DNA of 64,000 nt, taken from NCBI RefSeq assembly GCF_029227915.1, contig NC_079885.1:11273001-11337000 (forward strand), given 5' to 3'. Positions 32,626 through 43,537 of the stretch are shown piece after piece (within the stretch, counting starts at the first letter, position 1; each line of letters begins with the position of its first letter). Source of the stretch: Hydractinia symbiolongicarpus. Its lineage: Eukaryota; Cnidaria; Hydrozoa; Anthoathecata; Hydractiniidae. The translations under genes and the position numbers were made by a program. The notes beneath the pieces are model-generated. The model searched no databases. It had not been told where the DNA came from and saw nothing but the letters and a program-made list of their open reading frames with translations.

Positions 32626-33714
32626 TCGTTGTGGATCTAGGCATTTCCTTGACTTGGTAGTAGTTTGTAAAATAAAGCGATGAAACAACCATGCGATGAT
32701 TGTGGAAGAGTACTAGATGTGTATGATGTGTGTATGATTGATGTAAATGCGAGCGCAGGCTTGTGACACAGTACTTTGCTGGCCCTGCTATATGGAACAT
32801 ATCACTTAAAATGGGGGTAGTTGGATATGTAATTTTGTCCATTACCCGACGGTAGTTGGACCTTGAAAAATATCAAATAAAGGAGGATGTGTATGCTATA
32901 ATTTCAATTTGGAGATAAAACCATCAATGCAAAACATTGACGTCTTGACGTACAAGATTGAAGACGTGAATGCTGAAAAGCTAGAGCAAAGCGACCCAAT
33001 CCCTGCAATTACATATCTTACATAGGACAAGATATCACCACCATTGATAAAGACACCCAGAAACATATACTATCAGGGCGTCTCGCAGTATAACGAGGGC
33101 TCCTCGTTAACCATGTCGTTTGATCTTAGAGATTACCCAGAATGATTGATAAAATAAAATATATAGAGATGAAAAAACTTTCAACAGCTAAAATTTTAAA
33201 TTTGTTTAAAAGTGAAGGTATATCTTTTTGAAGCTTAAGCGATGGGAAGACGGCATACGTACCTTCACCTAAAGGACGTACTATATATTTCTTGTGAAGC
33301 AGCGTGATCCTCAAAATTGCAGGGGTGTATATACAAGATAAAAACTGGTACCCGCAGACCTACATGGAAGAGTAGAAGTACAAGGCAATAGCGCTAGCTA
33401 TCTTAAGAACATTTTGATGCAAACTGATGAGCCATACTGCAAAGATTGTGTAGAAATTGCTTAAGGGATAAATTTCGAGGAACTCACGAATCAGCTTGCT
33501 GGGAAAGCTTACGCGAGACGCATAGTTTACGATGATGGTGGACTGGTTGATTTTTTCTACAGGATACATGGTTGACAGAACCAAGGGAAAATGCCGCTAT
33601 ATAAGGCCTTAACGCATAAGCTTTTGTAGGCGGTAGTTTTGTAGATTGATCTCACCCATAAATTAGGGCACGCATTCGGCAAGCTCATCTAGCTGGTAGA
33701 GGCATACTACACAG

Positions 33715-34110
33715 ATTGTAGTCTTTTGTAAACTATATCCTTGATTTCCTGTTGTCCTTTCACCACTAGCTCCACACGCTCTTTCGCATCAACGCTCTTC
33801 ACAATACGCTTTACTCGCTGTCGAATTTGTTCCATTGGCCCATTAATGACTCCATTTTTATAGCTTTTGAGATGAGATCTATGATAGTGTTCAATTTAGA
33901 CCCAGCAAGTAGTCTTAAACTGTCGGGCTTATGCACTTTTATCCCTAACATTTTAGAAGTATTCTTCAGACCTACTTGTCCTACGCCCATAGCTAACGTA
34001 ATACCGCCCATAGCAATACACAAAGGTACGCAAAGCCCTGTTGGTAATGCAACAAGTCCACTAACTTCTAGTAGTGCGTGATTGCTCCATCTAGCCCACG
34101 TACCATACAT
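33715..34110 (-). pseudogene. Frameshifted small hydrophobic protein, probably mobile-element derived
   Basis: From Met at 34110 the frame has a Gly-rich hydrophobic segment (LVALPTGLCVPLCIAMGGIT, then LAMGVGQVG) and a SKLNTIIDLISKAI helix. In the run of A near 33858 the frame shifts. The adjacent frame then continues with VINGPMEQIRQRVKRIVKSV and reaches a TAG near 33715. Proteins with a Gly-rich hydrophobic stretch followed by a KLNTI...LISKAL helix are widespread as uncharacterised repeats in cnidarian genomes; this is a recollection, not a search result. Arm B carries a more degraded version at about 57420-57660. No function is assigned. Confidence 0.4.
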
Positions 34111-34210
34111 CTTAAATCACGCTCTTTACTCTTCGTACGAAAATACTGTTCAATCTCCTCGATCCTTCGAATCTTTCACTCCCTGATCTTCCAACGCACT
34201 TGGTGACAAT

Positions 34211-34789
34211 GTCGGATATAGATATTCCATCTTTATTCTAAGGTTATGCATAGAAATCGCCTGGAAGGGGTCGACGGATAGACTTGAGCACGCTGACCGA
34301 CGAATTTTATACTAATAAAAATGCTTCCTTCCAAATAACTTTTAAACGTCTTTCAATCCATACACGACACTGCCGAGGCTCTGGGCAACACATATCAACC
34401 ACAAGTATATCAAATTAAACTAAGCTACGAGTACTCACACAACGGGAAATACGACACATCCTGAGAAGACTTTTATAAACGATCGGAGAATATACGAGTA
34501 ACAATCTGTTTAATTCGAAGTAATATCCTCAAAATGTTTAATTGCGGTTTTTTTCAGTTTTGGATATCTATGTTTCTAGCCATGATAACTCAAAAACTGG
34601 TTTTCAATTTGCTATGAACTTTTATGGGAGTGTTTAGATAATGGATTACTGTGATTTGACCTTCCGAAATAGAAATAGCACATATACTTTTTCATTTGTC
34701 GGCGTTTTTTGTTTAAAAAACTTTACAACTTGGGACCTCTCTTTTTTACACATAAAAAAGACGTGCTAGTAGTCATCTCTAAAAATTCC
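34211..34789. other. Intergenic, nothing recognised
   Basis: Lies just inside the spacer end of arm A. No open frame or repeat was recognised. Confidence 0.3.
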
Positions 34790-35020
34790 AAGCTCTAACT
34801 TTCTGTTACAATTTAAAATTTTATGACCGCAAGCGGAGGGGACACTTTTAGCTTTTTGTCATCTCCGAACCATGGCAACCATGGCAACTGGTATGCACAA
34901 CGTCAGTATTTTAAAGTCGCACGATACAATACTATTAACTGATACAGTGTGGCGGAAAGCTAAAAGTGTTCCTTCTCGCTTGTGGTCAAAGAATGTTAAA
35001 GTGTAAGTTAAAGTCAGAAG
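34790..35020. mobile_element. MITE with TGACC(G/A)CAAGCG core inverted repeats
   Basis: The core inverted repeats are 34824-34855 (TGACCGCAAGCGGAGGGGAC, then ACTTTTAGCTTT) and 34953-34988, whose reverse complement starts TGACCACAAGCGAGAAGGA. The match continues outward on both sides through an ACTTnnnnTTACAnTTTAAnATT tract. The spacer contains CCATGGCAACCATGGCAAC. No coding capacity. The target-site duplication is not clear. Confidence 0.6.
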
Positions 35021-35673
35021 TTGCTCTTAATTTACTTTTAAATTTAAGACGCTTTTCTATTTTTTTACCGTATATTGGGTACATGTTTTTGCAACCAAAA
35101 TCGTATATAAATGATAGTATATAAACTTTGTATCATTTGCAGGGACCGATTCGGTGAAAATATCTGCTGTAAAGATGTTTTTCCCATGAATATTGTGTTT
35201 ATTACGAAAAAAAATATTAGTAAAATTTTAATTTTGCCATTGTTCTTTTTTCTTCCCTAAGAAATGACGCAACAGCGGGTAGGGGGGGGGGGGGATGGAG
35301 GAGGGGGTTATGCTATGGTTGACGGAAGAGGAGGGGAGGGAGCGGGGTGACACCACTGCTGACGTCAACGTTTACAATTTTCGTACTCTTGATTTTTTCT
35401 CATTATCCAGAAGTTTCTGACTTGGAGGGGGGATCCTCAAAAGATGACATCAGCACAGCTGGAAGGGGGGTGAAAAGCAAAGTTGGTGCATAGTGACGTT
35501 ATTTGCGAGCAATTTAATTTAAGTAAAAAGTTACCTTCAGTGAAATTTTCGTCTTGAAAAATCTATACCCCACTTTAGTATTTTTTCATGAAATAATATT
35601 TTATCAGCAATATTTCAACCATGCGATTCTTCTTATTTCAGCTTCCTTTTTCTAAAACATTTTTCGACGATTG
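35021..35673. other. Intergenic with G-rich tracts
   Basis: A G-rich stretch at 35278-35350 contains a run of 13 or more G and several GGGG or longer runs, a candidate G-quadruplex on the plus strand. A second GGGGGG pair lies at 35424-35470. No gene was recognised. Confidence 0.45.
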
Positions 35674-35755
35674 CTCAACCTCGTTCCCAGGGCAATTTTT
35701 TTGCTTTTATGATATCCGAGACGGCGCGAAGAAATGACCCTGGGCCAGGCTGGTT
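35674..35755 (+). mobile_element. Short MITE, AACCTCGTTCCCAGGG family, copy 1
   Basis: It begins CTCAACCTCGTTCCCAGGG and ends GACCCTGGGCCAGGCTGGTT. Its two ends are imperfect inverted repeats of each other. The whole unit, including the GACGGCG and GAAATGACCCTGGGCCA tracts, is found in reverse complement at 38158-38240. Confidence 0.6.
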
Positions 35756-35782
35756 AAAATCAGCACGATTCGTGCTGATTTT
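35756..35782. repeat. 27-bp perfect palindrome
   Basis: AAAATCAGCACGA and TCGTGCTGATTTT flank a single T. It directly follows the short MITE. It could be a hairpin, a protein-binding operator or a transposon scar. Confidence 0.8.
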
Positions 35783-36243
35783 TAATTTATGCAAAATTTG
35801 GTCATTTTGTTAAGAATTGCATGCGGACCGCCGAGAACACCGTATTGCCATAATTTATGCAAAACAATCTTGGATCGAAATCAAGGATAGAGTTTTATTT
35901 TTAATCAGAAACAAGTTAGCTAACGTGTTTTGAGTTTTTGATTCAAGAAAACATGATTGCAGTGTTGCCTTCGCTTTTTTTGGCTACAAACAAATTTTAA
36001 GTATATATTTATTTTAAAGTTTTCAGCCATCTATGTTAGCTATATAGCAAAGGTCCAAGCCGTACTTTTGTAGCTACAAAGGTTGTACAAACCTAGGTAG
36101 CTAGCTATACACTTTTTGAATTATGATTTTTAGCTATCTTTATTTCATATTATAGTTAAAAGTGAAAGTACTTTTAGCTAGCTATAGGTAGCTACCAAGC
36201 CACAGAATTCTCAGAGGGTTTTGTGATTAGAATTACTGAAGGT

Positions 36244-36550
36244 GCCTATTATTATTTTATTATTGAAATTATTTACCCAGGATAGCCTCTTTAGTTTCTG
36301 TTGGTACTGCTATCAACAAGGGTCCTGCGAAGGAAGTCCTAGCACATTTCAAGCCATTTGAGCTACGAAAGTTGTGCAAGCACAGCAATCACTCAACTAG
36401 ACAACCGCCTAAGATATCAATCCTATTCTCATGCTGAACGCTAAGCAGAAAGGATAGATTCACACTTTTTAGTCTCTCATATGACTCGGTGGGGTTTGAA
36501 CCCAAGACCTTCCGCACTGAAAGCGAACGCTCTACCATAAGGCTAGCCAG
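36244..36550 (-). mobile_element. tRNA-derived SINE, copy 2
   Basis: Read on the minus strand: GGCTAGCCTTATGGTAGAG (A box) near 36548, and GGGTTCAAACCCCA (B box) near 36500. Then come GAGTCATATGAGAGAC, GGATTGATATCTTAGGCGG and a tail ending GAGGCTATCCTGGGTAAAT with AAT repeats at 36244-36280. This is the best-preserved of three copies. Confidence 0.8.
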
Positions 36551-36571
36551 TTAAGTTTTTAGTATTTTTAT

Positions 36572-36875
36572 AGATCGTGTTTTAGAAGTTTAAGAACGAA
36601 AAACGGCGATAGTAATGTTTTTTAGATCGCCTTTTCAAATTGTAAGAACGAAAAGCGGCGATAGAAATGTTTTTTTAGATCGCATTTTAAATTTAAAAAC
36701 GAAAAACGGCGATAGAAATGTTTTTTTTAGATCGCATTTTAAAAGTTTAAAAACAAAAAACGGCGATAGAAATGTTTTTTAGATCGCATTTTAAAAGTTT
36801 AAAAACGAAAAACAGCGATAGAAATGTTTTTTTTAGATTGCATTTTAAAAGTTTAAAAACGAGAAGCGGCGATCT
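36572..36875 (+). repeat. 52-54 bp minisatellite, six units
   Basis: The unit starts AGATCGCATTTTAAAAG, continues TTTAAAAACGAAAAACGGCG and ends ATAGAAATGTTTTTT. Each unit holds an ATCGC/GCGAT inverted pair about 30 bp apart. The array is bracketed by direct copies of AAGGCTAGC(C/T)AGTTAAGTT (36539 and 36881), which is the start of the SINE head and its flank. Confidence 0.85.
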
Positions 36876-38157
36876 ACCACAAGGCTAGCTAGTTAAGTTT
36901 TTAGTATTTTTTTAGACACATGCAGTCTATCTAATTCCATTTTTCTCTTGCGGGTGACTTATTGCTGACGTGAACCTCTATAAACCTAAGTTGAGGCTTT
37001 ATCACGCCGGCATTATAGTGGCATGGTGTAGCTATATATTATACTAGTACTGAGTCATCAACGTAACCATGTGTCAGTCAGATACAGATCAGATATATAC
37101 GTTTTGACGTATATAATAACTGGCTCCTTTTGTCTGTTATCGTCGTAGCGTGCATATACACCTAAATAAAATCGTATTGTCTAAAAAATTTTACAATTGT
37201 TAGGTCAAAATTTATAATTGTTTTTAAAAAAAATCTTATCGCCCTGCTTTAAATACCTAAATTCGGAAAGTATAGCTATTACAGAATCATTTTTTATGCT
37301 AATCCCATCAGACCAGCTTAAAAGCATCTCCTAACAAGTTTTAACTCAATATCTTTCTTTTTCATCCTTCTTTTTTATCATATTGCAGTTTCGGTTTTCA
37401 CAAAACGGGTCCCTGGAAACTCATTTGCAACTAAATGACCACTATGGTCAAACCAATTGACATTTTTCAGTAAATTCGAGATTAAAGTCATAAAACATAG
37501 GATGTTGCATTCCATGTCAGAGAAAATTGTTATTTAATCTGTAAAATCAATGGTTATGTAATCCGTAACCAATTTAATTAGGCGTATAACTATTTAGTTA
37601 ATTAAATGGTATGAACTTCTGAATCCAGTTTTTTAATCTTTCTCAACCAAATCAACAGCATATGATTTTATTTTTTTTGTTTATGTGTTCTGCACCGAAA
37701 GAATATTAGCTAGAGTGTAAAAGAAGGTCTGTTTGGGAGAAATAGGATTAGTTATGTATACCTGTATATACCTTGTGTTGTATTTAAGCTAGCTAGATAG
37801 CTGCTAAACAAGTCTTAAAGGAAACCTTCATTGTGTTTTGCACAAAAGCTAGCATGGTTGCTTTAGAGTCTAGTAGCTACCTCCTAAACTGCACTGCAAA
37901 CAAAACAGAAGCTTACTTTAACAGCCTCTGGGTACAACTAAAAGCTATTTAATTTTGCTATGCTAACAATGCCAAATATTTTATTTTTCACAAAAATAAA
38001 TTCAGTCCAGCAGAGCATAAACATTCCAGCGTCCCGTTCGCACATAAACTTAGCCGCCATTATTGTTTTTCTGTTATTATTCAATTTTTTACGCATAAAT
38101 TAATTTATCTTCATAATTAACGGAAACTTGAGAAACCAATCAGATCTCAGAACTGAC
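36876..38157. other. Intergenic, nothing recognised
   Basis: AT-rich with small AGCT runs (37785-37800). No gene was recognised. Confidence 0.3.
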
Positions 38158-38240
38158 CAGTGTGGCCCAGGGTCATTTCTTTTCGCCGTCCGAGATCGTC
38201 AAAAAGAGAAAAATGGGCCTGGGGACGAGGTTGGACGATT
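38158..38240 (-). mobile_element. Short MITE, AACCTCGTTCCCAGGG family, copy 2
   Basis: The reverse complement reads CCAACCTCGTCCCCAGGCC, then GACGGCGAAAAGAAATGACC, then CTGGGCCACACTGG. It aligns over its full length with 35674-35755. The two copies face each other across 2.4 kb. Confidence 0.6.
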
Positions 38241-39187
38241 GCTATAACACCAGACCGACATCACGAAAAGAAAGCACAACAGTGGGAAATAAGATTTGGT
38301 CTTAAGTTTAGAAAAACTAAATGTTAAAAACAATGTAAACTTACTGACAGACACAACTAGGAAGAACAGAACCTTATAACTGAACATCTTCAATTCCGAA
38401 CAACAAAGTACTTTAATTAAAAATTACGTGTTAATAAAGGTTTGTTTTCATTCGATACGCGATGTATCTCAAAAAACTCACTACCTTTTTTTGCTAGTAA
38501 CCTTTTCGCGATATAGTGGGAAATGCGGTTAAATTGAAACGACTATTTAGAATTTTATATGAAGTAGCTAGGGCCGCTTTGCAAATTTTTGTCCTACCAA
38601 GGGTTAATAAATCTAAATGTTTTATTATAAGCTAAACTTTTGAAAGAAGAAGACAACAAGAAATTATGTGGCATTGATTCATTTTTTATTTTCAGATATG
38701 AAAGAAGCGTTTGTCGATGTTTACAAAATTCCCGTCTTAAACATTTTAAAATACTTTAGTAATAAGTTAAAAAACAATCTTAATGCTTGAACGATTTGTA
38801 TGATTAAAATCGACATGAAATTGATTTCATTGAATAAAAGAAGTGGAAAACCCGTCTTTAAACAGATAGATCGCCAAAGCAATTTGCTTACGGGTGAATG
38901 ATAATATAAAATTATTCGATAGGTGGCTTTACGAGCTTTGCATAGGTTTCAACGTCGTTTCAACGTGACAAAATGAATGTTATATAAAAAGACAAATATG
39001 CAAACACATGAATCTGACTTAGCTTTCTCATAAGCTTTAAAATATAAAAATATGGCGCTAAAAACTCTAGTACGTTAACAAATAAAAAATAATTAAAAAA
39101 ATACTTGAAAATAACAAAACACTGTATTTGTTAATACACCCCTTCTTTATGCTTTGCAAAGATACAGTGTTCCTCATCCCTATTGCT
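38241..39187. other. Intergenic and 3' flank of the HypX-like gene
   Basis: A minus-strand AATAAA complement (TTTATT) occurs at about 38685, roughly 500 bp past the stop. It is a possible but unconvincing polyadenylation signal. Nothing else was recognised. Confidence 0.3.
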
Positions 39188-40966
39188 TCAATGAAGTACA
39201 AATTCCTTTCTAGCCTTGTGATACAATGCATCTGCAAAACTCTTTTTCATTTTTTCCAACTCGTATTGTCTGTGTTCTTTAAGAACAGTTAGCAGACTTG
39301 AATCCAGTGCATACCTTTTGCTGGTTGAGATTTCATTTACAACTTCTGCTTCCTCGTAGACTAGCTGATTAAATTCTTCAACTGTTTTCCCCATTACTTT
39401 ATCAAACATACCAATTCTGAGAGCATCACTGGCAAGTAAAGGTTTCGTATCATTTGTTAGCGTCTCAGCCATCTTTTCTCCTACTCTAGCAGGTAAGAAA
39501 TACGTATGATATTCGGATCCAAATAAATGCATGGACTTATAATGCGGGTTAACAACAACACCCTCCCTACACCAAACATGATCGCTTGCTAAAGCCATCA
39601 TACACCCGCCAGCTCCCGCATTTCCTTGTAACGCCGATATAGTTAGCTGAGGCATTTCAAATATCTTTTGGACCACATCATTGATAGCATTGATATTCTC
39701 CCATGATTCATTGAATGGATCATCAGCATGTTCAATAACATTAAGATGAATCCCGTTGCTGAAGTAATTGTGACCACCCATGAGGACTAGGGTCATAATA
39801 TTTTGATCATTTGCAATACTATCAAGTACTGACGCTAGTCTCTTGCACTGATCTGTCGACATTGCACCATTGTAGAAATTAAAATTTAAAAAACAAATCC
39901 CACTTTTAGTTGTAGATGTCCATATTTCTTGAAACGTATTTGGACATTTACCATAATCATATGATCGAGATGACAACGGTATGAATGGCGTGGTCTGTAT
40001 AACGTCAGGCAACCATAAGGTGGCTGGTAGTTTTAGTTTGTTCTTTTTTAAGTGTGACACCCACACGTGACCCTTCTCACACTTAACTAAAATTGCCTCA
40101 TCTCTGTGTCCAATCACATCCCCGACTGCACCTTTTGGCAAATTTGATTGGTCCATTTCTATATGTGCACCATACACGTTATACCTTTCATTCACTACCT
40201 TTCCTGTGTTTTTACGGAAACGAAGCTCCGCAAAGGCACCTGGCTGCGAATCTGACATCCGAATTACACGAGATATATCCTTAACAGAATCGTTCCAATT
40301 TACTTCGCGATCACATTTCATCATATTTGGCTGTAGCGTGCCCCGAACGTTTGTATCAGTATAATCAAGAGGCAATGGCTTTATCCCCTTTCTGTAATTA
40401 TCTACTGCATTTATGATTGATGACATAGCTGCAGTCACGACTTCATTGGCGTACAAACTTGACTTTGTGAGAGTATTGACATTACTTCTCCTTATTTCAA
40501 AGTTTGTTGTTGCATAAATATCCCCACAGTCCATTTCTTCGACTGCCTGAATTACTGTAACACCCCATTCGTCTAATTGATTCTTGATTGTCCAATCCAA
40601 TGAATGCATGCCTCGATCACCTACTATACCAGGATGTACAATCAGACAAGGAATGCTCTTCTTAGACCAGATCTGCTCTGGTACTCGTTTAGTTAGAAAT
40701 GGACAAATGATTAGATCATGAGTATTTTGTCGGGCGAAAGAAATCATGTCTTCTGATTTGTTAACTTGACTTACGTTGACTCGATGTCCCCGGTTTTCAA
40801 GTTCCAAACACGCTCGTTGACTCAAGCTATTAAAGCTGTTGACGAAGAAAATTATGTCAAGATTTTTCCTTTCCATTGATATGTATCGCATTCTAACCTT
40901 GGACTGCAAAATATTCATTGCTCTTCTAGCAGAAAATAATCTGCAAACGCGTTGAAAACTTGTCAT
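39188..40966 (-). CDS. hypX: HypX-like formyltransferase/enoyl-CoA hydratase fusion protein
   Basis: The open frame spans 39188-41011, but its first codon is TTG. I place the start at the first ATG (40966), giving 592 residues. The N-terminus (MTSFQRVCRLFSARRAMNIL) is basic and lacks acidic residues, like a mitochondrial presequence. An N-terminal formyltransferase-like domain follows, with LIVHPGIVGDRG and EEMDCGDIYA. A linker leads to a crotonase-fold domain with FYNGAMSTDQC, MGGHNYFSNGIHLNVIE, ALQGNAGAGG (oxyanion hole) and NPHYKSMHLFGSEY. This order and these blocks are those of bacterial HypX/HoxX. That enzyme makes CO for [NiFe]-hydrogenase from formyl-tetrahydrofolate via formyl-CoA. 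Animals have no such hydrogenase, so the role here is unknown. No introns interrupt the frame. A TTTTGCAG near 41003 could be a 3' splice site of a 5'-UTR intron. Confidence 0.85.
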   Translation of the reverse strand: MTSFQRVCRLFSARRAMNILQSKVRMRYISMERKNLDIIFFVNSFNSLSQRACLELENRGHRVNVSQVNKSEDMISFARQNTHDLIICPFLTKRVPEQIWSKKSIPCLIVHPGIVGDRGMHSLDWTIKNQLDEWGVTVIQAVEEMDCGDIYATTNFEIRRSNVNTLTKSSLYANEVVTAAMSSIINAVDNYRKGIKPLPLDYTDTNVRGTLQPNMMKCDREVNWNDSVKDISRVIRMSDSQPGAFAELRFRKNTGKVVNERYNVYGAHIEMDQSNLPKGAVGDVIGHRDEAILVKCEKGHVWVSHLKKNKLKLPATLWLPDVIQTTPFIPLSSRSYDYGKCPNTFQEIWTSTTKSGICFLNFNFYNGAMSTDQCKRLASVLDSIANDQNIMTLVLMGGHNYFSNGIHLNVIEHADDPFNESWENINAINDVVQKIFEMPQLTISALQGNAGAGGCMMALASDHVWCREGVVVNPHYKSMHLFGSEYHTYFLPARVGEKMAETLTNDTKPLLASDALRIGMFDKVMGKTVEEFNQLVYEEAEVVNEISTSKRYALDSSLLTVLKEHRQYELEKMKKSFADALYHKARKEFVLH

Positions 40967-43306
40967 GATAAATTCTTTTGTGTCTTCTTTGTTACTATTT
41001 GAGATCTGCAAAATCTGAATCTCGGTCTAAGGTAAAATTTTGAATGAATTTTAGTAATTAGTCTACTCAGTGCATCGACGTTATTTTTGTACTGTGCGTT
41101 CATGGGAATTAAGGAGAAAATGAAGAAGAATTTAACAGATTTAAATGAAACTTTCTTTTAAAACTATATGAAGAAGGATTTCCTCTTAAAAGAAAAAAGA
41201 CCTATATTTCAATTAACACGTGACTTTTTTTATCATCTCCTGCTTTTTATCCTTTTGGAATCGTGGTTTTTTAAACATATTATGGCTTGTCCAAATGAAA
41301 TCAAACTTGGCGCACTTATAGCATTTCACAAAAGGAATAAAATTATGGCAATAATTTTTTGTTTATCTCAGCACTTTTTCTATGAAGTCATCGAAAGCCA
41401 AAAATAAAAAATACCACTTTCTGCTTAAAATTCAATTACTTTAGTTCTAGAGTAAATTTTCTGTTCTGTTCTGAAGTTTCTAAAAGCAAAACAAAAGTAA
41501 CGTATTTCCCGCTTTTTACATTGTTTGCATGAAAAGTATTTCAAATTGAATTTCCAGGCAAAAAATTACCTGGAAATTCGGTTTTTCTGATTTTTGGGTA
41601 AAGTCTAAAAAAATGGGGAAATCGGGTAATCACGTATCAAAACATACGGAATCATTCTACTTGATAAAATAAAGCTGAGTTGTAGCTAATTTTTAAGTTT
41701 TAAAGATAATCCTACGAAGAGTCATTATATTTTCCCGATTATAAGGATTTTATAGAGATATTTAGAGGGGTAGTTTCAAGTAATAACCAATATCAATACC
41801 TCTGAGAGGTATGGGATCCAAAAACTTGGCATGCATAAATATTGAAATTGAAACTGAATAGCGTTAACATCTTTCGGTTTGTAATATTTCATATAATTAA
41901 ATGCTAAAAGCCTTAACCTAATACATTTTACCAGTTACATACAATTCATAAAATGTCAAAGGTAGTCTTAAGAGCCTAAATTTACGTTGGGGAGGCTATT
42001 TCCTGTTACATAACATATGAGGTTGTCTGGGTTTACACTATAGATCTTTTTATCTTATTCCTGACTTGTGTTCTTAAAAACGTAAATAATTATCCAGGCG
42101 AAATGAAAGAGACTGTCCTAACCCCTTTTCTTGTCAAAAAAACAATGCTCCATTAATGTTCCCGTTCAAAGCACAAACTGTCTTACCTGACCTGTGATCA
42201 AGATTGGATAGTTAACGAAATGTTCGAAATTCAATTTACGTATTCCGAAAATCATCACGTGGGTAACAAAACATGACAATAGAACACAATGGCAACCTAA
42301 CCTATCAAATCCATCAACTTAATTTTTATTTTGAAATTACATGCTGATATAGTTGGCTGTTCATAATTTTGTTTATGTCATGGAAAATGGGAGGGACCGA
42401 ATATAATTCCTGCATTTACGTCAAACTCTTGTTTTTATTGTCCTGTAAACTGTCCGAATTTGTCTATGTTTACATTCTTTTTTAATTGATTTGTTTCGTT
42501 TCGATTTGTTGTTTCTATGCACAGGAAGTATCATCAATCATAAACCACAATTGTTAAATTTGTAGAAAAATCAATTTAAAAAGCATTTAGCTTCACATTC
42601 AGGGAAAACCATCTTCGTAGCAAAAGTATTACGAAAAACAAAACAAAGCCATATGTCACTCCTGACGTAGTTAACTTTATCTAAACCAACTTCATCAAGC
42701 AAATTCACTTTTGCCATAGACGCCGAAATTCAAAGAGTATCTGAAAATTAATTATATGTACGCCAAAATGAATTAGATCTACGTTTATTATCGTTTATCG
42801 TTTAAGTTCCAATATTAAAAACATACTGTGCAGTTTTGCTTCATTTAGACTTGTAAAGAAAATGCATTGTTTCGCAAATTTAGTGACAGTTCCCTTGACT
42901 TTCTGTAAAATGCATATAACTAGTATTTTGCAGACTGTATTACAAACAAGAAATGCTGCGCATATAAACAAATCGCGTGCCAATGCTCTTTGACTGGCTA
43001 CGTGAATGCAAAAAATAACAAATAGAAAAGTATGACGTTATATCACGGACAAAGTGCCAGTGTGAACTTTTCTGGCAGCCGTCTATTTGTCTGTGGCGTA
43101 ACTCGATAGAAAGGTTTCTAGGGGAGGTCTCTGGGGACGGGAAACTGTTACTATAATTTCGTTCTGTTTATAAAGGTTTTCCCGCCCATGGAGATCTCGT
43201 TGAGCATAATAGTGATAATAGTGGTATGAACGCAAACACACTCTGTTAGTTCATATCAAGTCAGGGTTTCGAGCTAAAAGTTGGCCTTGAATTTCCTGGA
43301 CATTTT
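40967..43306. other. 5' flank of the HypX-like gene and intergenic DNA
   Basis: AT-rich, with short open frames of no recognisable identity (41168-41407 and 42795-42983). No promoter element was convincing. Confidence 0.3.
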
Positions 43307-43537
43307 TTACTGTTTCCTACAACCATTGAAATTATCAGGTTTAGAAACATAATCAAACTCAGCTTTCTTGACATTTGGGTAAGGGAAAATTTTTCCTAAC
43401 ATTTCGACCATGTTTTCAAAGTCACTGACACCATGTACACGCTTTATTTGCCCATCATAATAGATTAGAATTATTTTATTAACATGCCGACATGCGTCCC
43501 TACTTTGCACTGAAACATTTTCCACATGAACAGACAC
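43307..43537 (-). CDS. Possible hypothetical exon
   Basis: A 76-codon minus-strand frame begins SVHVENVSVQSRDACRHVNK and continues IILIYYDGQIKRVHGVSDF to a stop after NFNGCRKQ. The composition looks protein-like, with alternating hydrophobic strands and a helix, as in a ubiquitin-like or PB1-type fold. I cannot identify it. It has no good ATG in context. It may be the last exon of a gene lying further right or a chance frame. Confidence 0.2.
   Translation of the reverse strand: MSVHVENVSVQSRDACRHVNKIILIYYDGQIKRVHGVSDFENMVEMLGKIFPYPNVKKAEFDYVSKPDNFNGCRKQ

Larger units (their letters stand above)
29729..34210. repeat. Arm A of a large inverted segmental duplication
   Basis: From about 30043 to 34210 this DNA aligns, in reverse complement, to about 57250-64000. 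The aligned parts cover the start of the PAN/trefoil gene, its upstream region, a dispersed repeat, a SINE and a hydrophobic-protein remnant in the same order. Arm A lacks the 3-kb element present in arm B (59297-62354) and a roughly 150-bp insert at about 63055-63200. It has extra DNA at about 33126-33830. The partner of 29729-30042 lies beyond the window. Divergence by eye is about 10-20 percent outside the gene. Confidence 0.85.

Noticed and set aside
36480-36550. A functional tRNA gene at the A-box/B-box sequences
   Set aside because: No complete cloverleaf can be drawn. The same unit occurs three times with a common non-tRNA body and an ATT tail, as in a SINE.
40967-41011. Extension of the HypX-like protein upstream to 41011
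   Set aside because: The first codon is TTG and the sequence next to it (TTTTGCAG) looks like a splice acceptor. The ATG at 40966 gives a basic presequence-like start.
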